From Bisbaumannia sp015645095 (lineage in GTDB: Bacteria > Pseudomonadota > Gammaproteobacteria > Pseudomonadales > Halomonadaceae): a stretch of 64,000 bases of DNA. The stretch lies in NCBI GenBank assembly GCA_036871055.1, contig CP141893.1, positions 2,294,001 to 2,358,000 of the forward strand, written 5' to 3'. The notes beneath the pieces were generated by a model. The model saw nothing but the letters and a program-made list of their open reading frames with translations, was not told where the DNA came from and made no database searches. Positions 33,983 through 42,129 of this stretch are shown in pieces; position 1 is the first letter of the stretch, and every line of letters starts with the position of its first letter. The position numbers were made by a program, and so were the translations under genes.

Positions 33983-35074
33983 CTAGAGGACACCCGTGGG
34001 GTAGGAGCCCAGCACCTTGAGCTCGGCGGCGCGCAACTGCACCTCCTCGAGCACCGCGGCGACCCGCGGCTCGTCACGATGCCCCTTGAAATCGATGAAG
34101 AAGACGTAGTTCCACACCCCGCTGCGCGAGGGCCGGGTCTCCAGGCGGGTCAGGTCGATCTGATGGCGATGGAAGGGCTCCAGCAGGTCGTGCAGGGCCC
34201 CCGGCTGGTTGCGCATGGCCACCACGATGGAGGTCTTGTCGTCGCCGGAGAGCGGCACGTCCTGATTGCCGATCACCAGGAAGCGGGTGGAGTTGTCCGG
34301 GCGGTCCTCGATCTTCTCGGCGATGCGCTCCAGGCCGTAGAGCTTGGCCGCCATGTCGCCGGCGATGGCCGCGCTGTGCCACTCGGTCTTGATCAGCTTG
34401 GCCGCCTCGGCATTGGAGGCCACCGGCACCCGCTCGGCGCCCGGGTAATGGGCGTCCAGCCACTTGCGGCACTGGGCGAAGGACTGGGGGTGGGAGTAGA
34501 TGCGGCTCACCTTGTCCTGGCGGGTGTTGCTGGAGACCAGCAGGTGGTGATGGATGCGCAACACCACCTCGCCGCAGATGCGAATCGAGGAGTCGACGAA
34601 GGAATCGAGGGTGTGATTGATCACCCCCTCGGTGGAGTTCTCCACCGGCACCACGCCGTAGTTGGCGGCACCCGCCTCCACCTCGCGGAACACCTCGTCG
34701 ATGGCTGCCATGGGCAGGCTGACGGCGCTGTCACCGAAGTGCTTGAGGGCCGCCTGCTGGGTAAAGGTGCCCTCGGGACCGAGGTAGGCCACCTTGATGG
34801 GCTGCTCGAGGGCCAGGCAGGCGGACATGATCTCGCGGAACAGCCGCGCCATCTCCTCGCTGTCCAGGGGGCCCGGGTTGAGCTCCATGATGCGCCGCAG
34901 CACCTGAGCCTCCCGCTCGGGGCGGTAGAAGACCGCCTTGGGATCCTCGGCGCTCTTGACCTGGGCCACCTGCTGGGCGGCCTGGGCGCGCTCGCTGATC
35001 AGCCGCAGGATATCGTTGTCCAGGCTATCGATGCGCTGGCGCAGCGCATCGAGATCGATGGGGGTATCACTCAT
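33983..35074 (-). CDS. pheA: Chorismate mutase / prephenate dehydratase (P-protein)
   Basis: A 363-residue bifunctional enzyme of phenylalanine synthesis. The AroQ chorismate mutase domain is residues 1-90 (LDALRQRIDSLDNDILRLIS). The prephenate dehydratase domain follows (VAYLGPEGTFTQQAALKHFG and NSTRFLVIG), then an ACT domain (GALHDLLEPFHRH and LTRLETRPSR) that should bind phenylalanine for feedback control. It lies between serC and the tyrA-aroA fusion. Confidence 0.97.
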   Translation of the reverse strand: MSDTPIDLDALRQRIDSLDNDILRLISERAQAAQQVAQVKSAEDPKAVFYRPEREAQVLRRIMELNPGPLDSEEMARLFREIMSACLALEQPIKVAYLGPEGTFTQQAALKHFGDSAVSLPMAAIDEVFREVEAGAANYGVVPVENSTEGVINHTLDSFVDSSIRICGEVVLRIHHHLLVSSNTRQDKVSRIYSHPQSFAQCRKWLDAHYPGAERVPVASNAEAAKLIKTEWHSAAIAGDMAAKLYGLERIAEKIEDRPDNSTRFLVIGNQDVPLSGDDKTSIVVAMRNQPGALHDLLEPFHRHQIDLTRLETRPSRSGVWNYVFFIDFKGHRDEPRVAAVLEEVQLRAAELKVLGSYPTGVL

Positions 35075-35098
35075 GGGTGGTTCCCTTCTTATCGGGTC

Positions 35099-35120
35099 AA
35101 TGGGGGACAGGCCCCCATTT
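35099..35120. repeat. GGGGACAG-type palindrome, copy 1 (pheA-serC gap)
   Basis: AATGGGGG-acagg-CCCCCATT is a perfect 8-bp hairpin. Near-identical sequence occurs at 36238-36258 and, inverted, in gyrA at 36298-36315. There is no T run on the gene strand. Confidence 0.75.
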
Positions 35121-35146
35121 CTTTAGCTTACCGCTTACCGCGGGGC

Positions 35147-36226
35147 TTAGCCCCGGCGCTTCTCGAAATCGGCCATGAAAGCCACCAGGGCATCCACCGC
35201 CGCCTCGGGCACGGCGTTATAGAGGCTGGCGCGCATGCCACCCACGCTGCGGTGGCCCTTGAGGTTGAGCAGCCCGGCCGCCTCGGCCTCGGCCAGGAAG
35301 GCGCCATTGAGGGCGTCGTCGGCCAGCACGAAGGGCACGTTCATCCGCGAGCGATTCGCCGGGGCGATGGGGTTGGAGTAGAAGTCGCTGGCGTCGATGG
35401 CCCCATAGAGCTTGGCCGCCTTGCGGGCGTTGATCGCGGCCATGGCCTCGAGGCCGCCCACGTCTTCCTTGAGCCACTGGAACACCAGACCCGCCAGGTA
35501 CCAGGCGTAGCTCGGCGGGGTGTTGTACATGGAGCCGTTCTCGGCCATCAGCCGGTAGTTGAACATGCTGGGCGTCTGCGGGAGGGCGCGATCCAGCAGG
35601 TCGTCACGGACGATCACCAGGGTCAGGCCGGCGGGACCGATATTCTTCTGGGCCCCGGCATAGATGACACCGAATTTCGACACCTCCAGCGGCTCGGAGA
35701 GGATGCTGGAGGACATATCGCAGACCACCGGCACCGGCGCCTCGGGGATATAGTCGAAGGCCAGGCCACCGATGGTCTCGTTGGCGGTGTAGTGCAGGTA
35801 GGCGGCGTCCTCGGAGAGGGCGATCTCCGCCTGGCGCGGCACCGCACTCAGGCCCTTGTCGCTCTCGGCGGCGATATGGGCGCTGGCCAGGTGGCGCGCC
35901 TCGGCGATCGCCTTCTTGCCCCAGATCCCGGTATAGAGGTAGTTGGGGGTGCCGCCCCGGCCCAGCAGGTTATAGGGCAGCATGGCGAACTGCATGGAAG
36001 CGCCGCCCTGCAGGAAGAGCACGCGGTAATTGTCGGGGATGGCCAGCAACTGGCGCAGGTCGCGCTCGGCGGCCTCGGCGATAGCCACGAACTCATCGCT
36101 GCGGTGACTCATCTCCATCACCGAGAGGCCACGCCCCTGGTAGTCGAGCAGTTCATCGCGGGCCCGCTCCAGCACCGCGGTGGGCAGGGCCGCCGGCCCG
36201 GCGCAGAAATTGAAATGGCGTGTCAT
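35147..36226 (-). CDS. serC: Phosphoserine aminotransferase
   Basis: A 359-residue PLP enzyme that makes 3-phosphoserine for serine synthesis and also acts in pyridoxine synthesis. It starts MTRHFNFCAGPAALP, and the PLP lysine is Lys194 in IYAGAQKNIGPAGLT. The frame is open 48 codons further upstream, but those codons run through a palindromic repeat and into gyrA, so ATG 36226 is the start. It sits between gyrA and pheA, as in Pseudomonas. Confidence 0.97.
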   Translation of the reverse strand: MTRHFNFCAGPAALPTAVLERARDELLDYQGRGLSVMEMSHRSDEFVAIAEAAERDLRQLLAIPDNYRVLFLQGGASMQFAMLPYNLLGRGGTPNYLYTGIWGKKAIAEARHLASAHIAAESDKGLSAVPRQAEIALSEDAAYLHYTANETIGGLAFDYIPEAPVPVVCDMSSSILSEPLEVSKFGVIYAGAQKNIGPAGLTLVIVRDDLLDRALPQTPSMFNYRLMAENGSMYNTPPSYAWYLAGLVFQWLKEDVGGLEAMAAINARKAAKLYGAIDASDFYSNPIAPANRSRMNVPFVLADDALNGAFLAEAEAAGLLNLKGHRSVGGMRASLYNAVPEAAVDALVAFMADFEKRRG

Positions 36227-36237
36227 CGGTGTTTGGC

Positions 36238-36258
36238 AATGGGGGACAGACCCCCATT
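36238..36258. repeat. GGGGACAG-type palindrome, copy 2 (serC-gyrA gap)
   Basis: AATGGGGG-acaga-CCCCCATT, a perfect 8-bp stem, lies between the gyrA stop and the serC start. It is nearly the same as the copy at 35099. Confidence 0.75.
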
Positions 36259-36269
36259 TTCTCCCTGTA

Positions 36270-39008
36270 TTAGCTGTCTTCACCGTCACCGGCACCGAAA
36301 TGGGGGTCTGTCCCCGCTTCGTCGCCCGCTTCGTCGCTTGGCGCGGCGCCCTCCTCCGAAGCCAAGGCATCTTCTGCCGGCGCTTCGCTCTCTTCCGGCT
36401 CGTCCACCCGTACCGTCTTGACCAGCTTTTCTCCCTCGCCGAGGCGAATCAGCATCACCCCCTGAGTATTACGGGAGGTGGTGGAGACCTCCTCGACTCG
36501 AGTCCGCACCAGGGTGCCGCGATCGGTGATCAGCATCATCTCGTCGGCGGAGTAGACCTGCATGGCGGCCACCAGGGCCCCGTTGCGCTCGCTGGTCTGC
36601 ATGGCGATCACGCCCTGGCCACCGCGACCGCGCAGCGGGAACTCCTCCAGGCGGGTACGCTTGCCGTAGCCATTCTCGGAGGCAGTGAGGATGTAGATCT
36701 GGCCACCATTGCCGTTGACGGGGGTGACCTCCTCGCCTGCCTCGGCATCGGCTTCATTATCCGCCTCGGCATCGATCTGCTGGCTCTGCGGGATGATCAG
36801 GCTGATCACCTCGGCGCCGTCGGCGAGGCGCATGCCACGCACCCCCCGGGCGGTGCGGCCCATGGCCCGCACCGTGGTCTCCTCGAAGCGAATCGCCTTG
36901 CCATTGGAGGAGAGCAGCATGGCGTGGTCGCTGCCGCTGGTGATGGCGGCACCCACCAGGCGGTCGCCCTCTTCCAGGTCGATGGCGATCAGGCCGACGC
37001 TGCGCGGCCGCGAGAACTGCTCGAGGCTGGTGCGCTTGACGGTACCGCGAGCGGTGGCGAAGAAGATATAGCTCTCCGGGTCGTAGTCGCGCACCGGCAG
37101 GATGGCGTTGATCGACTCGCCCTCCTCCAGCGGCAGCATATTGACCAGCGGCTTGCCCCGGGAGCCGCGACTGGCCGCCGGCATCTCGTAGACCTTGAGC
37201 CAGTAGACCTTGCCGCGGTTGGAGAACAGCAGCACGGTGTCGTGGGTGGAGGCCACCAGCAGGTGCTCGATGACGTCCTCGTCCTTCATGGCGGTGGCGG
37301 ACTTGCCGCGGCCGCCGCGACGCTGGGCCTGGTAGTCGGAGAGCGGCTGGGTCTTGGCATAGCCGGAGCGGGACACGGTGACCACCATGTCCTCCTCGGC
37401 GATCAGGTCTTCGATGGAGAGGTCCAGGTGGCTGGCCTGGATCTCGGTGCGACGCGGGTCGGCGAACTGCTCGCGCACCGCGGCCAGCTCCTCGCGGATC
37501 ACCTCCAGCAGGCGCTCGCTGGAGGCCAGGATCGCCGTCAGCTCGGCGATCTTCTCGAGGATGCTCAGGTACTCGTCGAGGAGCTTCTCGGTTTCCAGGC
37601 CGGTGAGGCGATGCAGGCGCAGCTCGAGGATCGCCTGGGCCTGGCCCGGCGAGAGGCGGTATTCGCCGCCGGTGGGACTCAGGCCGAAGCCCTCGCCGAG
37701 CTCCTCCGGCTTGCAGGAGGTGGCCCCGGCGCGCTCCAGCATGGCGGTCACCTGCCCCGGCTGCCAGGTCTTGGCGAGCAGCTTCTCCTTGGCCTCGGTG
37801 GCGCTCGGCGAGGCCTTGATCAGCTCGATCACCTCGTCGATATTGGAGATGGCCACCGCCAGGCCCTCGAGGATATGGCCGCGCTCGCGGGCCTTCTTCA
37901 ATTCGAAGAGGGTGCGCCGGGTCACCACCTCGCGGCGGTGACGAATAAAGGCCTCGAGGATCTCCTTGAGGTTGAGGATCTTCGGCTGGCCGTCTTCCAG
38001 GGCCACCATATTGATGCCGAAGACGTTCTGCAGCTGGGTCTGGGCGAAGAGATTGTTGACCACCACCTCGCCGGACTCGCCCCGCTTGACCTCGATGACG
38101 ACGCGCAGACCGTCCTTGTCGGACTCGTCGCGCAGTTCGGCGATGCCCTCGATCTTCTTGTCCTTGACCAGCTCGGCGATCTTCTCGATCAGCCGCGCCT
38201 TGTTCACCTGGTAGGGCAGCTCGGTGATGATGATATGGTCACGACCGCTCTTGTCGTCATGCTCGATGGTGTGCAGGGCACGCACGTAGATGCGCCCGCG
38301 GCCGGTACGATAGGCCTCGAGGATGCCGGCGCGGCCGTTGATGATGGCGCCGGTGGGGAAATCGGGACCGGGGATATACTCCATCAGGTCGTCGACGCTG
38401 AGGGTGTAGTCGTCGATCAACGCCAGGCAGGCGTCGATGACCTCGCCCATGTTGTGGGGCGGGATATTGGTGGCCATGCCCACGGCGATACCGGAGGAGC
38501 CGTTGACCAGCAGGTTGGGCACCTTGGTGGGCAGCACCTCGGGGATGCGCTCGGTGCCGTCGTAGTTGTCGACCCAGTCGACGGTGTCCTTCTCCAGGTC
38601 GGCCAGCAGCTCGTGGGCCAGGCGCGCCATGCGCACCTCGGTGTAACGCATGGCGGCGGCACTGTCGCCGTCGATGGAACCGAAGTTGCCCTGGCCATCC
38701 ACCAGCACATGGCGCATCGAGAAGTCCTGGGCCATGCGCACGATGGTGTCGTAGACGGCACTGTCACCGTGGGGGTGATACTTACCGATGACGTCACCGA
38801 CCACACGGGCGGACTTCTTGTAGGCCTTGTTCCAGTCGTTGCCGAGCTCGTTCATGGCGAACAAGACCCGGCGGTGCACCGGCTTGAGGCCATCGCGCAC
38901 GTCCGGCAGCGCCCGGCCGATGATCACGCTCATGGCGTAATCGAGGTACGACTGCTTCAGTTCGTCCTCGATATTGACTGGCAGAATCTCTCTGGCGATC
39001 TCACCCAT
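36270..39008 (-). CDS. gyrA: DNA gyrase subunit A
   Basis: A 912-residue type II topoisomerase subunit that cuts and rejoins DNA with GyrB. The catalytic tyrosine is Tyr122 (AAAMRYTEVRMA). The quinolone-determining region keeps the sensitive-type residues Ser83 and Asp87 (GDSAVYDTIVRMAQ). The GyrA box QRRGGRGKS marks the DNA-wrapping C-terminal domain. The protein is about 37 residues longer than E. coli GyrA. Its extra acidic tail (from about residue 868) contains TDPHF, encoded by an inserted copy of the local GGGGACAG palindrome. Confidence 0.98.
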   Translation of the reverse strand: MGEIAREILPVNIEDELKQSYLDYAMSVIIGRALPDVRDGLKPVHRRVLFAMNELGNDWNKAYKKSARVVGDVIGKYHPHGDSAVYDTIVRMAQDFSMRHVLVDGQGNFGSIDGDSAAAMRYTEVRMARLAHELLADLEKDTVDWVDNYDGTERIPEVLPTKVPNLLVNGSSGIAVGMATNIPPHNMGEVIDACLALIDDYTLSVDDLMEYIPGPDFPTGAIINGRAGILEAYRTGRGRIYVRALHTIEHDDKSGRDHIIITELPYQVNKARLIEKIAELVKDKKIEGIAELRDESDKDGLRVVIEVKRGESGEVVVNNLFAQTQLQNVFGINMVALEDGQPKILNLKEILEAFIRHRREVVTRRTLFELKKARERGHILEGLAVAISNIDEVIELIKASPSATEAKEKLLAKTWQPGQVTAMLERAGATSCKPEELGEGFGLSPTGGEYRLSPGQAQAILELRLHRLTGLETEKLLDEYLSILEKIAELTAILASSERLLEVIREELAAVREQFADPRRTEIQASHLDLSIEDLIAEEDMVVTVSRSGYAKTQPLSDYQAQRRGGRGKSATAMKDEDVIEHLLVASTHDTVLLFSNRGKVYWLKVYEMPAASRGSRGKPLVNMLPLEEGESINAILPVRDYDPESYIFFATARGTVKRTSLEQFSRPRSVGLIAIDLEEGDRLVGAAITSGSDHAMLLSSNGKAIRFEETTVRAMGRTARGVRGMRLADGAEVISLIIPQSQQIDAEADNEADAEAGEEVTPVNGNGGQIYILTASENGYGKRTRLEEFPLRGRGGQGVIAMQTSERNGALVAAMQVYSADEMMLITDRGTLVRTRVEEVSTTSRNTQGVMLIRLGEGEKLVKTVRVDEPEESEAPAEDALASEEGAAPSDEAGDEAGTDPHFGAGDGEDS
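36298..36315. repeat. GGGGACAG-type repeat inside the gyrA tail, copy 3
   Basis: AAATGGGGGTCTGTCCCC is inverted relative to the two intergenic copies. On the gyrA strand it is translated as part of GTDPHF near the C-terminus, without breaking the frame. Confidence 0.7.
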
Positions 39009-39075
39009 GGGTCGTCGAATCCTTGTACTGCGACAGATTGGCGCGACGGCGATAGCGTCGTGACAGCAGGGGCGG

Positions 39076-39081
39076 AGTATA
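39076..39081 (-). promoter_or_regulatory. Possible -10 box of gyrA promoter
   Basis: On the minus strand a TATACT hexamer, preceded by TGG, lies about 70 bp before the gyrA ATG. No good -35 box is spaced at 16-18 bp, so this is a weak call. Confidence 0.35.
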
Positions 39082-39156
39082 CCACCGCCCCACCCTCAAG
39101 GGCAGCGGGGCGGTCGGGACAGGACGCCAGAGCGCCTATAACGCGAAAGGGATTAA

Positions 39157-39366
39157 TCGAGGGTATCGGGATCGACCACCAGCGGCGCCAGGACCTCGCG
39201 CAGCATCCCTTCGATAGGCAGGGCCCGCTGGCTGGCGTCATCCAATAGCACGAAGGTCAGGCCAGGGTATCGGGATCGACCACCAGTGGCGCCAGGACCT
39301 CGCGCAGCGCCCCTTCGATAGGCAGGGCCCGCTGGCTGGCGACATCTAGAGAAGCACGAAGGTCAG
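39157..39366 (-). repeat. Two extra tandem copies of the thioesterase gene's 3' end
   Basis: The last 104 bp of the thioesterase gene (39367-39470) recur directly downstream at 39263-39366 and 39157-39262, with about 90 percent or better match by eye. The outermost copy ends in codons for VDPDTLD and TAA, which probably was the original gene end. The functional gene now stops at a TGA made by the repeat junction. Confidence 0.88.
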
Positions 39367-39797
39367 GCCAGGGTATCGGGATCAACCACCAGCGGCGCCA
39401 GGACCTCGCGCAGCACCCCTTCGATGGGCAGGGCCCGCTGGCTGGCGACATCCAATAGCACGAAGGTCAGGGTGGCCTCGACCACCAGGCCGCCATCGTC
39501 GCGCCGCAGGATACGCTGGCGCATCCTGGCGCTGCGCCCGCCGAGCTCGGCCAGCACCGTCTGCACCTCCAGGTCATCGCCGGCCACCGCCGCGCGGCGA
39601 TAGTCGATATTGAGATTGACCGCCACCAGCGCCACCTCCCCCGGGGCGAACCACTTGGCCACTTCGGGGCGCTCGTCGAAATAGGCCCAACGGCCCTCCT
39701 CGAGGAACTCCAGGTAGCGGGCATTGTTGACGTGGCCATAGCCGTCCAGGTGGTAGCCGCGTACGCGCAGCCGAGTCGAGGTCAGAGAAGGCGTCAT
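39363..39797 (-). CDS. Acyl-CoA thioesterase (4HBT hot-dog fold)
   Basis: A 144-residue hot-dog-fold protein of the YbgC/FadM type that hydrolyses acyl-CoA thioesters. The signature HLDGYGHVNNARYLEFLEEGR lies at residues 16-36, with Asp18 at the catalytic position. AAGGAG precedes ATG 39797. Its 3' end is tandemly triplicated, and the present TGA stop arises at the junction of the first two copies, giving a C-terminus ending VDPDTLA. It lies alone between gyrA and the divergent rdgC. Confidence 0.85.
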   Translation of the reverse strand: MTPSLTSTRLRVRGYHLDGYGHVNNARYLEFLEEGRWAYFDERPEVAKWFAPGEVALVAVNLNIDYRRAAVAGDDLEVQTVLAELGGRSARMRQRILRRDDGGLVVEATLTFVLLDVASQRALPIEGVLREVLAPLVVDPDTLA

Positions 39798-39959
39798 CGA
39801 GGGCTCCTTGGGGTTGTGATCGGGACCAACACCTCGAGTGTAGGGACCCGCAAGGGCACAATCAAACGAAGGTTTGAAACAAGCGAAACCCCACCGCTGC
39901 GCTGGTACCCACCGCCGCCTTTGGCCATAATAGGCCTCCTTTTTTGTCCAGGACTGGCT

Positions 39960-40901
39960 ATGTGGTTCAAGCACTTGCATCTCTATCGACTGCATGACAC
40001 CGAGGTCATCCCGCTGGAAGCCCTGGAGGAGCGGCTCGCCGAGCAGGCCTTCCGTCCCCTGGGCGGTAGCGAGGCGACCCGACTGGGGTGGCGTACCCCG
40101 GGCGGGCGCACCAGCCCCCGTTTCGTGCATGAGGTGCAGGGCCATCGTCTGCTCTCGGCGCTGCGCCAGGAGCGGGTACTGCCCAGCGCCGTGGTCCGCG
40201 AGGAGGTCGAGGAGCGCGCCGCCGATCGCGAGGCCGCCGAGGGCCGCCCCCTGCCCCGCCGCGAGCGTCAGGCCATCAAGGAGCAGGTCTACGAAGAGTT
40301 CCTGCCCCGCGCCTTCGTGCGCAGCCAGCGCCTCGACCTGTGGTGGGATACCCGTGGCGGCCTGATCGGCATCAATGCCAGCTCCCGCAAGCGCGCCGAG
40401 GAGATCCTCGACCTGCTGCGCCAGACCCTGGGCAGCCTCAAGGTCACCCCGCTGGCCACCCAGATGCTGCCGATCCGCGCCATGACCGCCTGGCTCAGCG
40501 ATGCCGACCAGCGCCCCGAGGGACTGATCCTCGGCGACCAGGTGGAGCTCAAGTCCAAGGACGAGGGCGTGGTCCGGGCCCGGCAGATGGACCTGGACAG
40601 CGACGAGATCAAGCAGTTGCTGGAGAACGACCGCCAGGTGACGCGCCTCGCCCTGGAGGTGGAGGGCCAGCTTGCCTGGACCCTGCACGATGACCTGGCC
40701 CTGAAGTCGCTGCGTTTCGCCGATGCGGTGATCGATGAGGCGGCCCAGGCGGACGATGGCGACGACGCCATCCTGCGCCTGGAGACCGACTTCGCCCTGA
40801 TGGCCCAGACCCTCGCCCCGGTCATCGCCCAACTGACCCGCTGGCTGGGCGGTGAAGCCAGCGCCCAGGAGAGCGGCAGCCCCGCCCTGGCCCAACAATA
40901 A
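39960..40901 (+). CDS. rdgC: Recombination-associated protein RdgC
   Basis: A 313-residue RdgC, a ring-shaped dimer that coats double-stranded DNA and limits RecA access. The start MWFKHLHLYRLHDTEVIPLE and the central LDLWWDTRGGLIGINASSRKRAEE are family hallmarks. AGGA lies 8 nt before the ATG. It is divergent from the thioesterase and is followed 18 bp later by an acyltransferase gene. The frame is open well upstream of the start, but homology begins at the ATG. Confidence 0.94.
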   Translation: MWFKHLHLYRLHDTEVIPLEALEERLAEQAFRPLGGSEATRLGWRTPGGRTSPRFVHEVQGHRLLSALRQERVLPSAVVREEVEERAADREAAEGRPLPRRERQAIKEQVYEEFLPRAFVRSQRLDLWWDTRGGLIGINASSRKRAEEILDLLRQTLGSLKVTPLATQMLPIRAMTAWLSDADQRPEGLILGDQVELKSKDEGVVRARQMDLDSDEIKQLLENDRQVTRLALEVEGQLAWTLHDDLALKSLRFADAVIDEAAQADDGDDAILRLETDFALMAQTLAPVIAQLTRWLGGEASAQESGSPALAQQ

Positions 40902-40919
40902 TGAGCGTGTGATAGCCCC

Positions 40920-42101
40920 GTGACACAAGCATCGATCGATACCCCGGATCCCTTCGCCGAGATTCGCCCCTACCACGACGACGAGGTCGCCGAGGTCCTG
41001 GCGCGCCTGGCCCGCGACCCGGAGCTGCTCGACGCCCTGACCCAGTTCAAGCTGCCGCGCCTGGCCCGCTTCGCTCCCGGCCTGGCGCGCGCCCTGGCCA
41101 GCTTCGTCGTGCGCCGCGAGGTCCGTGGCGTGACCAGCGTGCGCGACTTCCAGATGCGCATCGCCGGTTACATGCAGCGCATGATCCGTACCACTACCGA
41201 CGCCTTCGAGGTCACCGGCCTGGAGGCCCTGGATAGCGACACCGCCTACCTGTTCATCGGCAACCATCGGGACATCTCCCTGGACCCGGCCTTCGTCAAT
41301 TACGCCCTCTACCTGGCCGGGCGCAACACGGTACGCATCGCCATCGGCGACAACCTGCTGCAGAAGCCCTATGTCAGCGACCTGATGCGCCTCAACAAGA
41401 GCTTTATCGTGCCACGCAGCGCCCGGGGCAAGCGCGCCATGCTGGCCGCCTACCAGCAGCTCTCCGCCTACATCCGCCACTCCATCGTCGAGGACAATCA
41501 CTCCATCTGGATGGCCCAGCGGGAGGGCCGCGCCAAGGACGGCATCGACCGGGCCGACCCGGCGATCGTCAAGATGCTGACCATGGCGAGCCGTCAGCGG
41601 GACAAGGGCGTGGGCATCGGCGAGGCGATCCGCGAACTGCGCCTGGTGCCGGTGTCGATCAGCTACGAGTACGACCCCTGCGACCTGCAGAAGGCCCGCG
41701 AACTGCATGCCCTGCACACCGAGGGGCGCTACGAGAAGGTCCAGTACGAGGATATCCGCTCTATCGTCGCCGGCATCACCGGCCCCAAGGGGCGCATCCG
41801 GCTACACTTCGGGACACCCCTCGGCCAGGGGGTGGAACTCGACTCTCCCGAGGCGGTGGCCACCGAGATCGACCGCCAGGTGCTGGCCGGCTACCACCTC
41901 TTCCCCAGCCACTACCTGGCCCTGGAGGCCAGCACGGCGATCGACGAGAGCGTACGCAAGGAGCTGCTCGACCTCAGCGACGTCACCGAGGCGGATCGCC
42001 AACGCTTCGCGGCACGCCTGGCCGAGGTACCGGAGCCGCTGCGCGACTGGTGGCTGGCCCAGTACGCCAACCCGGTGCTCAATCGCGCCGGCAAGCTGTA
42101 A
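40920..42101 (+). CDS. 1-acylglycerol-3-phosphate acyltransferase-like protein
   Basis: A 393-residue protein of the PlsC-type acyltransferase superfamily. The catalytic motif is NHRDISLDPAF at residues 115-125, an NHRD variant of the usual HX4D, and IVPRS and AQREGRAKDG supply the later substrate-binding blocks. No clear membrane helix is seen, and long N- and C-terminal extensions flank the core, so the substrate may not be standard lysophosphatidate. The start is GTG at 40920. A cation efflux gene follows 28 bp downstream. Confidence 0.78.
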   Translation: MTQASIDTPDPFAEIRPYHDDEVAEVLARLARDPELLDALTQFKLPRLARFAPGLARALASFVVRREVRGVTSVRDFQMRIAGYMQRMIRTTTDAFEVTGLEALDSDTAYLFIGNHRDISLDPAFVNYALYLAGRNTVRIAIGDNLLQKPYVSDLMRLNKSFIVPRSARGKRAMLAAYQQLSAYIRHSIVEDNHSIWMAQREGRAKDGIDRADPAIVKMLTMASRQRDKGVGIGEAIRELRLVPVSISYEYDPCDLQKARELHALHTEGRYEKVQYEDIRSIVAGITGPKGRIRLHFGTPLGQGVELDSPEAVATEIDRQVLAGYHLFPSHYLALEASTAIDESVRKELLDLSDVTEADRQRFAARLAEVPEPLRDWWLAQYANPVLNRAGKL

Positions 42102-42129
42102 ACCCGGCAAACTGCGCAGGATTTCGACC

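Noticed and set aside
27189..33986. Long plus-strand frames opposite the Lon-like, rpsA and tyrA-aroA genes
   Set aside because: All are shadows of well-supported minus-strand genes.
36238..36258. GGGGACAG palindromes as terminators between gyrA, serC and pheA
   Set aside because: No T run follows the stem on the gene strand, and the operon order argues against termination there.
36180..39248. Very long open frame on the plus strand opposite gyrA
   Set aside because: It is a codon-bias shadow of gyrA in GC-rich DNA; the protein has no recognisable domain and gyrA is certain.
39798..41717. Upstream extension of the thioesterase frame across rdgC and the acyltransferase
   Set aside because: The thioesterase domain starts at the ATG with a good ribosome-binding site; the rest is antisense to two clear genes.
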